Origin: Ruegeria sp. R14_0
GTDB lineage: Bacteria > Pseudomonadota > Alphaproteobacteria > Rhodobacterales > Rhodobacteraceae
Direction of reading: 5' to 3'
NCBI RefSeq assembly: GCF_017743975.1
Contig: NZ_JAGHRC010000002.1
Coordinates: 372,001-436,000 of the forward strand
Length of the DNA: 64,000 bases
The notes below the pieces were generated by a model, which was not told where the DNA came from, did no database searches, and saw nothing but the letters and a program-made list of their open reading frames with translations. Of the stretch, positions 1 through 8,841 are shown in pieces. How positions within the stretch are numbered: the stretch's first letter is position 1; each line of letters opens with the position of its first letter. The position numbers and the translations under genes were made by a program.

Positions 1-338
1 CCGGCCTTGTCGCGATACCCGGACCCGTAAATCATCAAAACCGCCCGGTTCGGATCGGCGCGAAAAGCTGAACGGGTCACGCTATCAACCAGAAACGGAA
101 TCTTGGGCAACGCCTCGATTTGCTCTGATGTGCCTTTCAGGGTTGAGACGGGGACAAAACGGAACGGATTTTCGGGCGACGGCGCGGCCAACACTAGGAC
201 GCGGGCGGAAAGGATACGGTCGGCCAGCGAATACTCTGGTAGTTCAACGCACACACCGCAGGCAAAGGCCGCGCGCGGAACCGACGCGAACGCAAGGCAA
301 AGTGCAAGGACCGCAATCATGTGCAGTATCTGCCGCAT
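1..338 (-). CDS. Exported protein of unknown function, 3' end cut by the window edge
   Basis: The frame is open from an ATG at 338 to the window edge, so only about the first 112 codons are present. Residues 1-26 form a plain Sec signal peptide (positive MRQ, hydrophobic stretch, cleavage near AFA-C). The mature part starts with a CGVC pair of cysteines followed by ELPEYSLADRIL, then a mixed alpha/beta-looking stretch. I do not recognise the family. An exported protein with an N-terminal CxxC could bind a metal or be redox active, but this is a guess. It is transcribed away from the DUF3775 gene and separated from it by about 120 bases. Confidence 0.6.
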   Translation of the reverse strand, partial: MRQILHMIAVLALCLAFASVPRAAFACGVCVELPEYSLADRILSARVLVLAAPSPENPFRFVPVSTLKGTSEQIEALPKIPFLVDSVTRSAFRADPNRAVLMIYGSGYRDKA

Positions 339-457
339 AAGTGATGCTCCGTTCCCCAACAGCCCAGCCAAAGCGGGGCTGCTTTCGGATTTTGCACCTA
401 GACTACCCTAAGAATCGGTTTTCACCGAATGGATTGCGGCTTTGTGCACCTTAACCC

Positions 458-775
458 TTACATCAGATCGTTTTCCACATCCTCTGCCGAAATTCCCAGA
501 GCATCCAAACCGTTCTCAAGGTGGTCCGACAGGTGCGGTGTACCGATCAGGTAATCGGCGCAAGGAGTCGAAGCCTCGGACTTGGCGGTTGAAATGGCCT
601 CGGCCAGATCTTCTGCGAAAAAGCTCTCGCGACCCACCCACATCACAGCCACTAGTTCGGCCTGTTCATCTTCGCTCATCCGGTCGATGAAGGCGCGCAA
701 CTCGCCCTCGGCACGATCCAGCTCGCGCCCCATCATGGCGACCTGAGCAATCTTTCTTGCCGAAATTTCCATCAT
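458..775 (-). CDS. DUF3775 domain protein
   Basis: A 105-residue acidic cytoplasmic protein. The start at the double ATG (775) is preceded by AAGGAG seven bases upstream; the open frame reaches further upstream but lacks coding character and a ribosome site there. The protein is one helical domain: a Reg/Arg-rich first helix (ISARKIAQVAMMGREL), an EDEQAELVAVMWVGRE core, then a segment ending in LSDHLENGLDALGISAEDVE. This matches my memory of DUF3775, a small family of unknown function common in Rhodobacterales. The next gene upstream, DUF1365, is on the same strand 86 bases away, so the two may share a transcript. Confidence 0.75.
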   Translation of the reverse strand: MMEISARKIAQVAMMGRELDRAEGELRAFIDRMSEDEQAELVAVMWVGRESFFAEDLAEAISTAKSEASTPCADYLIGTPHLSDHLENGLDALGISAEDVENDLM

Positions 776-861
776 GACCCAACTCCTTGTGTTCGCGGTT
801 TCACGCGCGAGCCAAGCATGTGGACGGGACCGCGTCTTTGATCTTGGACAAAAAACCAAGC

Positions 862-1635
862 TTATGGCTCGCGACTGCGCGAGATCGGATGCTCGGGCAC
901 TGGCGACGTGCGGAACGGAACGAAACGCGCCTTCTTGATCTTGAGTTTCAGCGCTTGCCACACAATCAGAAAGAACGTCCGACGCGCCCCGAAAGGTCGG
1001 CGCAGCAACGACCATGCGATGCTGCGATTGCTCAATGGCGCGCGGGGGCCGGTCAATGTGGCGATCAAACCGCCATTGGCGCGCCCGTAGTCGATCCAGA
1101 CGCCAACACGTTCCGGCCTGTAGTCGAAGCGAAACGTATAGTTGCCTTCAATCTTCTGGAAGGGCGAGACATGCATCAGTTTGTCCGCAACGATGCGGTC
1201 CGATGGCTGAATCGTCGCAAAACCGGGATTGTGGCACAAATAGCTATGGCGCGTACCATAGGTGTTCGTCACCTCGGCCACGACCGCATACAGTTGCCCG
1301 GTCGCGTTGAAGCAGAACCAAAAGCTGACCGGATTGAAGACATGCCCCAACACGCGCGGCTGCGTCAGAAGCTCAAGCCTGGCGGGTTGATCCACGCCCA
1401 TCTCGTCAAAACGCGCGCGCAGCCATGTTGCCCCTTGACCGTGCCCCGGCTCGCCTCCGTGATCTTTCTCGCGCCAGCTCATCGCGTTGGGGCGATTGAC
1501 CGAAAACAAAAACGGAGTGTCTGGCAGGTGTTCCGGGTCCAGCAGGATATAGTCGATCGAATAGCGGAATGCGTTTTCGATCGCGCCTTTACGCCCGTGA
1601 AAAGTATGGCCTGAAATGTGGTCGATCTGGGTCAT
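862..1635 (-). CDS. DUF1365 domain protein
   Basis: About 257 residues from MTQIDHISG; an in-frame ATG at 1659 would add eight residues and neither start has a strong ribosome site. The family signature HxxGxTFHGRKGAIENAFRYSIDYILLD is visible at the N-terminus, followed by the conserved LGHVFNPVSFWFCF and YGTRHSYLC segments. DUF1365 proteins have no assigned reaction. In Rhodobacter sphaeroides the homologue lies with a cyclopropane-fatty-acid-synthase-like gene in the RpoE/ChrR singlet-oxygen regulon. Here it sits divergent to rpoE-chrR, which supports a role in membrane lipid change or defence during photo-oxidative stress. The partner cfa-like gene is not next to it in this window. Confidence 0.85.
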   Translation of the reverse strand: MTQIDHISGHTFHGRKGAIENAFRYSIDYILLDPEHLPDTPFLFSVNRPNAMSWREKDHGGEPGHGQGATWLRARFDEMGVDQPARLELLTQPRVLGHVFNPVSFWFCFNATGQLYAVVAEVTNTYGTRHSYLCHNPGFATIQPSDRIVADKLMHVSPFQKIEGNYTFRFDYRPERVGVWIDYGRANGGLIATLTGPRAPLSNRSIAWSLLRRPFGARRTFFLIVWQALKLKIKKARFVPFRTSPVPEHPISRSREP

Positions 1636-1750
1636 CTCGGGCTGATTTCCACTTTGCATGTAAACCGTTCAAACGGCATTGTTTTTTGCAGGATGTTCAT
1701 ACTTGGTATACGAAAACCGGTCCGAAATGGATTAAATTATTCGCTTAGTG

Positions 1751-1780
1751 TGATCCAGCTTGGGGCGCGCTGCGTAATGT
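1751..1780 (+). promoter_or_regulatory. Predicted RpoE-dependent promoter of rpoE-chrR
   Basis: TGATCC at 1751-1756 and TAATGT at 1775-1780 are separated by 18 bases. This fits the -35 TGATC / -10 TAA pattern known for the singlet-oxygen ECF sigma factor RpoE of Rhodobacter, which activates its own operon. Transcription would start near 1786-1788, downstream of the in-frame ATG at 1779, so the translation start of rpoE must be later. Confidence 0.65.
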
Positions 1781-1883
1781 GGTTATGTTTACCGAGATCG
1801 ATACCGCGACCTTGGATGAACCGGTGGCCAACAGGCCTGCACAAAAACCTTGGCGCGCAAAGAAACGCATCAGGGGTAAACCG

Positions 1884-2441
1884 GTGAACGGAGCGGGAGA
1901 CAGTTGTGACGCAAGGGCTGAGTGGGTTGACCACGTCAGGCGTATAAGGGACGCGCAGGATCAGGCTGCATTTGCTGAACTGTTTCAGCATTTCGCGCCA
2001 CGCATCAAAGCGTTTCTGATCAAGTCGGGTTCTGATCCGGCCCTTGCAGAAGAATGTGCGCAGGAAGTCATGGCCACTCTTTGGCATAAGGCGCACCTGT
2101 TCGATCCCGCGCGGGCAACCGTGGCCACCTGGGTGTTCACGATCGCTCGGAACAAGCGCATCGATGTCCTGCGCAAGCAACGCCGACCCGAACCCGAAGA
2201 TCTGGGATGGGGCCCCGAGGCGGAACCGGAGCAGGATGACGTAATTGCGTTGCAACAGGAAACCGCGCAGCTGCGGGACGCACTATCCGCGTTGCCAGAG
2301 GCGCAGAGACAATTGATCGAGAAAGCCTATTTCGGCGATCTGAGTCATCGGGAGATTGCATCCCAGACCGGATTGCCGCTGGGTACGATCAAATCACGGA
2401 TACGGCTGGCGCTGGACCGCTTGCGCCATGCGATGAATTGA
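1884..2441 (+). CDS. rpoE: ECF RNA polymerase sigma factor RpoE (ChrR-controlled)
   Basis: A sigma-70 of the ECF type, about 185 residues. Region 2 is seen in AAFAELFQHFAPRIKAFL, LAEECAQEVMATLWHKA and TWVFTIARNKRIDVLR; region 4 is a helix-turn-helix in LSHREIASQTGLPLGTIKSR. The GTG start at 1884 is chosen because AGGGGT lies six bases upstream and because family similarity begins at EWVDHVRRIRDA just after it; an in-frame ATG at 1779 would give 220 residues but lies at or before the predicted transcription start. The next gene, chrR, begins one base after the stop. In Rhodobacter this factor directs the response to singlet oxygen. Confidence 0.9.
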   Translation: MNGAGDSCDARAEWVDHVRRIRDAQDQAAFAELFQHFAPRIKAFLIKSGSDPALAEECAQEVMATLWHKAHLFDPARATVATWVFTIARNKRIDVLRKQRRPEPEDLGWGPEAEPEQDDVIALQQETAQLRDALSALPEAQRQLIEKAYFGDLSHREIASQTGLPLGTIKSRIRLALDRLRHAMN

Positions 2442-2442
2442 G

Positions 2443-3102
2443 ATGACGAGTATGAGCAACAAGATCAATCATCACCTGACAGACGACCTGCTGATGGCCT
2501 ATGCCGCAGGGACTCTGCCCGAGGCTTTCGACCTGATGGTCGCAACGCACTTGTCCTTGTGTGATCATTGCCGTGCGCGGGCCGAAAGCTTTGATGCTGT
2601 CGGCGGGCACGTTCTTGAGGAGCAAGGGGACGTCGTTGCGATGAACGAAAAGTCGTTGGCCGAAACGATGGCGCTCATTGCCAACGGCGCGCCGATCGCC
2701 AAACCGAAGCGCGCGCAGTGTTCGGTGCTGCCGACCCCGCTGCAGGACTACGTCGGAGGCGACGTGAACGATATTCGCTGGCGCCCGATTGGCATGGGTG
2801 TCAAACAGGCGATCCTTCCGACATCTGGCGACGCCATGGCGCGGTTGCTGTTCATCCCGGCCGGAACGGCGGTGCCAGATCACAGCCACAAAGGCATGGA
2901 GTTGACCATGGTCCTGCAGGGTGCGTTTTCGGACGAGGTTGACCATTTTGCGCGCGGTGATGTCGAGATTGCAGACCAAGACCTGCATCACACGCCGACA
3001 GCCGATATCACCGAAGACTGCATCTGTTTGGCGGTCACCGACGCACCGCTGAAGTTCAACAAACTGATGCCGCGTTTGTTCCAGCCATTCTTGCGGATCT
3101 GA
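2443..3102 (+). CDS. chrR: ChrR-type zinc anti-sigma factor with cupin domain
   Basis: 219 residues. The N-terminal anti-sigma domain carries the zinc ligands His10/His11 and the motif H36-x3-C40-x2-C43 (HLSLCDHC). The C-terminal part, from about residue 100, is a cupin: HSHKGMELTMVLQG and a later DLHHTP segment hold the His/Glu ligands of a second metal. In the known system ChrR holds RpoE inactive until singlet oxygen triggers its breakdown, and the cupin is needed for that signal. The gene follows rpoE after one base, so they are co-transcribed. A second in-frame ATG three codons in (MSNKINHH) is an equally good start. Confidence 0.93.
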   Translation: MTSMSNKINHHLTDDLLMAYAAGTLPEAFDLMVATHLSLCDHCRARAESFDAVGGHVLEEQGDVVAMNEKSLAETMALIANGAPIAKPKRAQCSVLPTPLQDYVGGDVNDIRWRPIGMGVKQAILPTSGDAMARLLFIPAGTAVPDHSHKGMELTMVLQGAFSDEVDHFARGDVEIADQDLHHTPTADITEDCICLAVTDAPLKFNKLMPRLFQPFLRI

Positions 3103-3149
3103 TCGGATCGCAAGAGTGGTTTGGAGGTCGGTACAGCCATAAAATCAAC

Positions 3150-4445
3150 TCAACGCTGTATTGGTACGCCCAGTAATTCCAGTGCGCCCGACCTCCCTCT
3201 GACCTCGAATGGTTCTAGTCGGGTGAATGCACCGTCAAAACCGGTGTCATTTGCCGCCTGTTCCAATTCGGCGGATAAGATCAGGTCCATTTCAAGGTCG
3301 CGGGTCAAACCCTCCAACCGGGCCGCAATGTTCACGGCATCGCCGAAAACGGAAAACTCCAACCGGTCCTGATCACCGATGACACCGGCGAACACCTCGC
3401 CCCAATGTGCGCCAGTCCCGGTGTGTAGCGCGGGCAGGCCTGATGCCTTGCGCTGGGTCGTCCAAAGGTTCATTTCCTCGACCAAACCCATCGCACAATG
3501 CAACGCACGGCGGGCGGCGTCGTCGCCCAGAAAGACAATCATCACCGCATCGCCGATGAACTTGTCGATAATCCCGTTTTCCTTCCGAACCACCGTCGAC
3601 ACGTGTCGGCGGTAGTCTGAGATCAGTTCCGAAACCTCTTCGGGTTGCAGGTGTTGTGAAAGCGTCGTGAAGCCGCGCAAGTCTATGAAAATCACGCCCG
3701 CCATCTGGCGGCGACCCTCTTGCAACGCCGCCATGCCACTGTCGCTCAGGTCATCGACAACCTGCGATGGCAAGTAGCGGTTCAGGTTTGCACGTCGTTG
3801 CGTCTCGGTAATCGATTGGAACAACAAAACATGGGCGCGCCGGGCGGCAACGACCAGCACAACCCCCGCCAATGCGATCATGAAAACTCGGATGAGGTTC
3901 GGAGGGGGTGACAGAAACAACCAGATCGGGCTGTCGGTCTTACCCCGCATTGAGCCTGCATTTACTGCGACCAGAACCAACAAACCAACGACCAGCAAGG
4001 CCACCTTGAACGCCATTACTTTCGGGTTGCCACGCAGTGCTCCAAACGCCAGCACAACAGGGACCAGCCATACCGCAGGCAGCACGAACAGACCGTCCCC
4101 CGCAAGGCCGACATTCAGCATCCCGAACCAGACGGACAGAACCAGAAACAGGATATCCGCAGCCGAGACCGGCCAAGCCATCCACCCCGAGAACCGGCCG
4201 CGTCGCGCAATCACCCATGTGCAAAGCCCCAGCAGAAAGTAGACCAGCATGGTCGCTATTGCGAAAAGCCACTGGCGTTCCAGTACCGCTTGTCCGGTGT
4301 TGCTGACTGGTTGCACCGTGGCCAAAAAGAAGGTCAGCAACCCGGTCGCAACAACCATTCGCAGAATGCCGACAATCCGCTCTGCGTCCTGTTCCGCATT
4401 TGCCAGAAGACTGGCGACTTCGGGCGGGGTGCGGCTGCTGTTCAT
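3150..4445 (-). CDS. Membrane-bound class III adenylate/guanylate cyclase
   Basis: 431 residues. The N-terminal half has about six hydrophobic helices (residues roughly 25-205). The C-terminal cyclase domain follows a short linker (NRYLPSQVVDDL). It contains the first metal-binding Asp in VIFIDLRGFTTLS, the second in IDKFIGDAVMIVF, and the transition-state motif FSVFGDAVNIAARLEGL with its Asn and Arg. These indicate an active homodimeric cyclase at the inner membrane, probably making cAMP. No sensory domain other than the helices is seen. The gene converges with chrR and lies 50 bases before rmuC on the same strand. Confidence 0.9.
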   Translation of the reverse strand: MNSSRTPPEVASLLANAEQDAERIVGILRMVVATGLLTFFLATVQPVSNTGQAVLERQWLFAIATMLVYFLLGLCTWVIARRGRFSGWMAWPVSAADILFLVLSVWFGMLNVGLAGDGLFVLPAVWLVPVVLAFGALRGNPKVMAFKVALLVVGLLVLVAVNAGSMRGKTDSPIWLFLSPPPNLIRVFMIALAGVVLVVAARRAHVLLFQSITETQRRANLNRYLPSQVVDDLSDSGMAALQEGRRQMAGVIFIDLRGFTTLSQHLQPEEVSELISDYRRHVSTVVRKENGIIDKFIGDAVMIVFLGDDAARRALHCAMGLVEEMNLWTTQRKASGLPALHTGTGAHWGEVFAGVIGDQDRLEFSVFGDAVNIAARLEGLTRDLEMDLILSAELEQAANDTGFDGAFTRLEPFEVRGRSGALELLGVPIQR

Positions 4446-4495
4446 AGCTTTGGGTGCACCCGAAACAGGCTTTCATGTGGCTCGGGCATCTCAGG

Positions 4496-5725
4496 TCACG
4501 CTTCGGTTTTTCCCAGTGGCACGACGTTGGCGTGCTCGTCAGGTGCCAGTTCTTCAAAGTCAAAGTTATCCAGCCGCTGCGCCCGGCGCCCGGCCTTTTC
4601 TGCGCTGATCTTGATGTCCGAGATATCCTTGGCCGCTTGCCCGAAATGCCGATCCAGGTTCGAGACGCGATCCCCCAGACGCTCGACATCTTTGTGCAGC
4701 ATCCCAAGCTCTTTGCGGATCGCACCTGCCTGTTCCCTCATCCGTGCGTCTTTCAGGATCGCGCGCATAGTGTTCAGCGTCGCCATGCACGTGGTCGGGG
4801 ACACGATCCAGACGCGTTTGGAAAAACTCTCCTGCACCAGTTCCGGGAATTTAGCGTGCAATTCGGCATAGACGGCTTCGGACGGCAGGAACATCAACGC
4901 GCCATCGGCGGTTTCGCCGTCCAGAATATACTTCTCCGAGATATCGTTGATGTGCTTTCGCACCGTGCTGCGGAACATCTGAACGGCCGCTTTCAACTCT
5001 GCATCGTTGGTCGAGCCGATCAGCGCCTCATAGGCCTCCAATGGAAACTTGCTATCGATCACGATCGGCCCCGGAGGGTTCGGCAAATGGATCAGGCAGT
5101 CTGCCCGTCGCCCGTTTGACAGAGTTGCCTGCAGCTGAAAACTGTCAGCAGGCAGCGCTTTGGACACGATATCGTTCAACTGAATCTCACCAAATGCGCC
5201 GCGTGTCTGTTTGTTTGACAAGATGTCCTGTAGCGACAGCACATCGCCCGAAAGTTTGGTGATGTTGTCCTGCGCTTTGTCGATGGCGGCCAGGCGTTCC
5301 TGCAACTGGGTCAACGAGGTCGCCGTCTGTTTCGACGAGCCGTGCAGCGATTCCTTCATCCGCTCTTGCATTTCGGCCAGCGCCCGCGCCGATTTCATCG
5401 CGTTATCGGCCAGCCGGTCGTTCATCTGCTGCTGGACCGAAGAGAGACGGGATTCGACAGTCTGGATCACTTGCACCTGCGCATTGGCCTGCGTGTCCGA
5501 GACATGTTGCAAACCGCCGCGCAGCTGTTCTTGCCCCTGCCCCAGTTGCTGAACGTGCTGGCCCAAATGCGCCATCTGCCGGGCCAGTGGTTCAGCCATC
5601 CGGGCGGACCGCTGCGCTGCCCGCAACGACAGGAACAGCAGCAACAGGATCAGCGCGACAAGCCCGCCCACGGCCAGGATCAGGGGGTCGTTCAGCGCAT
5701 ATTGTGTTCCTGCAATCTCGATCAT
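4496..5725 (-). CDS. rmuC: DNA recombination protein RmuC
   Basis: 409 residues. One transmembrane helix near residues 14-33 is followed by a long coiled coil (about 40-175, rich in Gln, Ala and Leu) and then the conserved RmuC nuclease-like core beginning LSNKQTRGAFGEIQL, with RADCLIHLPNPPGPIVIDSK and LPSEAVYAELH. RmuC belongs to the PD-(D/E)XK-related proteins, limits rearrangement at inverted repeats in E. coli, and has been linked to resolution of recombination intermediates. It lies between the cyclase and mutL on the same strand, 52 bases after mutL, fitting a DNA-maintenance transcript. Confidence 0.92.
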   Translation of the reverse strand: MIEIAGTQYALNDPLILAVGGLVALILLLLFLSLRAAQRSARMAEPLARQMAHLGQHVQQLGQGQEQLRGGLQHVSDTQANAQVQVIQTVESRLSSVQQQMNDRLADNAMKSARALAEMQERMKESLHGSSKQTATSLTQLQERLAAIDKAQDNITKLSGDVLSLQDILSNKQTRGAFGEIQLNDIVSKALPADSFQLQATLSNGRRADCLIHLPNPPGPIVIDSKFPLEAYEALIGSTNDAELKAAVQMFRSTVRKHINDISEKYILDGETADGALMFLPSEAVYAELHAKFPELVQESFSKRVWIVSPTTCMATLNTMRAILKDARMREQAGAIRKELGMLHKDVERLGDRVSNLDRHFGQAAKDISDIKISAEKAGRRAQRLDNFDFEELAPDEHANVVPLGKTEA

Positions 5726-5777
5726 GTCGCCTCGAATGTTCTTGTTTTATTCTTCATAGCCCGGCAAGGCCACCGGA

Positions 5778-7628
5778 TCAACTGCGTCCGAACAGGCGTT
5801 CGATATCGCTCAGTTTCAATTCCACATATGTCGGCCGCCCGTGGTTGCATTGGCCGGAATGTGGCGTCGCCTCCATCTCGCGCAGCAGGGCGTTCATTTC
5901 CTCGGCGCGCATCCGACGACCCGACCGGACCGAGCCATGGCAGGCCACCCGGCTTAGGATCGCCTCGATCCGGGCCTGCACCGTCTGGCTTTCCCCCTGA
6001 TCGGCCAGTTCGTCCAGAATATCCAGGATCATTGCCCGGGCGTCGACCTCACCCAGAATGGCTGGTGTTTCCCGCACGGCGATGGCCCCACCGCCAAAGG
6101 GTTCCAGCGTCAGACCAAGGCGTGAGAGATCATCCGCAACCGCCATCAATCGCGCGCAATCGCTGTCGGACAGCTCCACGATCTCGGGGATCAGCAGAGC
6201 CTGAGCGGCGACGCCATTTTCGGCCATCTGGGTTTTGAGCTTTTCGTAGACCAGCCGCTCATGCGCTGCATGCTGGTCGACGATCACCATGCCATCGGCG
6301 GTCTGGGCGATGATATAATTCTCATGCACCTGTCCGCGCGCAGCCCCCAAGGGCAGATCCTCAACCGGAGCCACCGGGGTCGGTGCCGGCGTCGGCTCGA
6401 CCACACTGCCGCTATAGTCATGGGACAGCTCGGCAAAGCCCGGCGCTTGCGCCCGGTACGCAACTTGCCGCGCAGCGGGTGACGGACGATCCATCTGATA
6501 CACCCGCGCCGGCGCGGGCTGCGCCGGTTCCGGCCGCATTGCGCCCAAGGTCGCGTTCGCCACGGTTGTGGATGCGCGGTGCCCAGCATCAGCCAACGCA
6601 TGCCGAAGGGCCGAGACGATCAACCCCCGCGCCACGCCGGGATCACGAAAGCGGACCTCGGATTTGGCGGGGTGTACGTTGACGTCCACAAGCGTCGGAT
6701 CACAGTCGATGAACAGAGCCGCCGCCGGGTGACGGTCGCGGCTGAGGAAATCGAAGTAGGCTGCGCGCAGCGCGCCTGTCAGCATCTTGTCCCGCACGGG
6801 CCGACCATTCACGAACAGGTATTGCGCCACCGCCGCGCCGCGCGAATAGGTCGGCAGCGCCGCGTAGCCATACAGGCGGATCCCCTCACGCGTGGTGTCG
6901 ATCTGCAGGGCGTTCTCGGCAAACTCGCGCCCGATCACGCGGGCCAGACGGGCATGCAGCGCATCGAACAGATCGCCATTCTCGCGATCAGCGCGGAAGG
7001 TCACGCGCCCTTCGCCCCCGCCGGAAACGTCGCGCAGGGTGAAGGTGATCGCCGGCTCCGCCATGGCCAAACGTTTGACAGTGTCGGTGATCGCCTGCGC
7101 CTCGGCCCGGTCGGTGCGCATGAACTTGAGGCGCGCGGGCGTTGCGAAGAAAAGATCGCGCAGCTCGACCACCGTTCCCGCGCGCAATGCGGCGGGTTTC
7201 ACAGCCTCCATCCGGCCGCCGGATACGTGGACCTGCGCTGCCTCGCCCCCCGGCACACGGCTGGTAATGGTCAGCCGCCCAACCGCGCCCAGCGAGGGCA
7301 GCGCCTCACCCCGGAAACCGAAGGTGTGGATATTCAGCAGATCAGTGCCGTCGATTTTCGAAGTCGCGTGGCGGGACAACGCCAGCGGCAAATCCGCAGC
7401 GGCAATCCCACATCCATCATCGGTGACACGAATCAGCGTCTTGCCGCCATCGGCAATATCGATTGCGATCCGTGTGGCACCTGCATCGATGGCGTTTTCC
7501 ACCAATTCCTTGACCGCAGACGCCGGGCGTTCGACAACCTCGCCCGCTGCGATACGGTTGATCGCTGCGTCGTCAAGCTGCCGGATGACAGGGCGGTTTT
7601 CGCTGATATTGGGGTTTGCCTGCGCCAT
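5778..7628 (-). CDS. mutL: DNA mismatch repair protein MutL
   Basis: 616 residues from [11 protein letters not shown]. The open frame continues 28 codons upstream, but those residues do not fit the family. The GHKL ATPase is clear: [26 protein letters not shown] and [15 protein letters not shown]. After a Pro/Ala-rich linker (about residues 370-430) the dimerisation domain retains the endonuclease motif [12 protein letters not shown], plus ACHGSVRSG and CNHGRPT near the end. So this is a nicking MutL, as expected in bacteria lacking MutH. Upstream on the same strand there are about 280 noncoding bases with a large inverted repeat, followed by the metal transport operon. Confidence 0.95.
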   Translation of the reverse strand: MAQANPNISENRPVIRQLDDAAINRIAAGEVVERPASAVKELVENAIDAGATRIAIDIADGGKTLIRVTDDGCGIAAADLPLALSRHATSKIDGTDLLNIHTFGFRGEALPSLGAVGRLTITSRVPGGEAAQVHVSGGRMEAVKPAALRAGTVVELRDLFFATPARLKFMRTDRAEAQAITDTVKRLAMAEPAITFTLRDVSGGGEGRVTFRADRENGDLFDALHARLARVIGREFAENALQIDTTREGIRLYGYAALPTYSRGAAVAQYLFVNGRPVRDKMLTGALRAAYFDFLSRDRHPAAALFIDCDPTLVDVNVHPAKSEVRFRDPGVARGLIVSALRHALADAGHRASTTVANATLGAMRPEPAQPAPARVYQMDRPSPAARQVAYRAQAPGFAELSHDYSGSVVEPTPAPTPVAPVEDLPLGAARGQVHENYIIAQTADGMVIVDQHAAHERLVYEKLKTQMAENGVAAQALLIPEIVELSDSDCARLMAVADDLSRLGLTLEPFGGGAIAVRETPAILGEVDARAMILDILDELADQGESQTVQARIEAILSRVACHGSVRSGRRMRAEEMNALLREMEATPHSGQCNHGRPTYVELKLSDIERLFGRS

Positions 7629-7701
7629 ACCACCAGACCTAGCACAGGCGCGCACGATTCTGCCACCGGTTTGGCTCATATAAATTGGGGTGAGAGGGGG
7701 G

Positions 7702-7764
7702 CGTTCGAACAATCGCGCCTATATCGCCAGAAAGGCGATCAAACTGGTCGCAATTGTTCGAACG
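7702..7764. repeat. Nested inverted repeat between mutL and the metal ABC operon
   Basis: CGTTCGAACAAT at 7702-7713 is the exact reverse complement of ATTGTTCGAACG at 7753-7764. Between the arms, ATCGCC and GGCGAT form a second small stem. Each arm also contains the 8-base palindrome GTTCGAAC. No T-run follows on either strand, so it is not a standard terminator. It lies about 75 bases upstream of the mutL start and could be a paired operator or a processed RNA structure. Confidence 0.5.
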
Positions 7765-7911
7765 ATCCAAGTGAGTGGTGGTCATCCAAAATTCAATTGT
7801 TAATTTTATACCACGAATCCGGTCACATAACGTGAAGACTCTGTGCGTGGCATACCGGGTGGCGGAGTTCAGCCGATGCGGTGCGGGACCTGGTGGCGGG
7901 AAGATGCCGGG

Positions 7912-8841
7912 TCAAGAGGCACTGGGCGCGCCGGCACGGGTTCGGCAAGGTCCCCAGATCGCCGCCCCAGCAAGGATCAGGCCGGACATCGTTGCGATCA
8001 TGCCCGCCGCGCTGACGGCATCCGCCGCGCCCAGCCAAAGCGGACCGTATCCGGCGAGGACGTAACCTGTGACAGCCGACAGGATGGCAAAAGCAACGCT
8101 CCATCCGATTTGAGTTTCCAGCCGGTTGGTCATCATGCGTGCCGCCGCCGGAGGGCAGATGAACATCGCGATCACGATGATCGAACCGACGGCATCAAAC
8201 GCCGCAACCGCAGCGATCGCAGCCGTGATCACCAGCGCCATCCCCAGAACGCCGGTTCGGATACCGACAGTGCGGGCGAACCCTTCGTCAAAGGTAGATA
8301 TCTTCAGCGGTCGCCAGAAAAGCCAAACGAACAGGGAAACGCCCAGCATGGTCAGCGCGATCCGGGGCAATTCCGGTGGCAATCCGGCCAGCGCCTCGGG
8401 GTCCAAAACCGAGGCCCAGCCCGTTGCATCCAGCCAGATCAGGCTTTCCAGATTGCCATAGAGCGCGTGCTCTACATCCAGATGCACACTCGACGTATCG
8501 GTCTGTTCCAGCAACAGAACCCCCGCCGCGAACATGGTGGTGAAAACCACGCCCATCGCGGCACCTGCTTCGATCTGGCCAAGCCGCCGAACGGCCTCGA
8601 TCATGATCACGGCAAGGATAGCTGCGCCTGCAGCGCCCAGCATCATAGGCCAGGTCGAAATTGCTCCGGTCAGGATAAAGGCGACCACAATGCCCGGCAG
8701 CACCACATGGCTGATCGCGTCTCCGATCAGGGCTTGTTTGCGCAGCACCAGAAAATTTCCAGGCAAAGCGCAGGCGATGGCCGCAAAGGTGCCAATCAGC
8801 AGAGGCGTCAGCGACAGGGGGACGAATTCTTCACCGCTCAT
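7912..8841 (-). CDS. sitD: Metal ABC transporter permease (SitD/TroD type)
   Basis: 309 residues with eight or so hydrophobic helices. The ABC-3 family pattern is seen in LVLRKQALIGDAISHVVLPGIVVAF near the N-terminus and FDAVGSIIVIAMFICPPAAARM toward the C-terminus. It forms the inner-membrane channel with the neighbouring permease, importing Mn2+ and/or Zn2+ or Fe2+. Its start overlaps the end of sitC by four bases, so the two are translationally coupled. It is the last gene of a four-gene operon. The symbol follows the roseobacter sit naming; the metal is inferred. Confidence 0.85.
   Translation of the reverse strand: MSGEEFVPLSLTPLLIGTFAAIACALPGNFLVLRKQALIGDAISHVVLPGIVVAFILTGAISTWPMMLGAAGAAILAVIMIEAVRRLGQIEAGAAMGVVFTTMFAAGVLLLEQTDTSSVHLDVEHALYGNLESLIWLDATGWASVLDPEALAGLPPELPRIALTMLGVSLFVWLFWRPLKISTFDEGFARTVGIRTGVLGMALVITAAIAAVAAFDAVGSIIVIAMFICPPAAARMMTNRLETQIGWSVAFAILSAVTGYVLAGYGPLWLGAADAVSAAGMIATMSGLILAGAAIWGPCRTRAGAPSAS

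Noticed and set aside
7702..7764. LexA (SOS) box reading of the GTTC-containing arms
   Set aside because: The alphaproteobacterial LexA site needs GTTC-N7-GTTC; the arms contain GTTCGAAC palindromes without that spacing.
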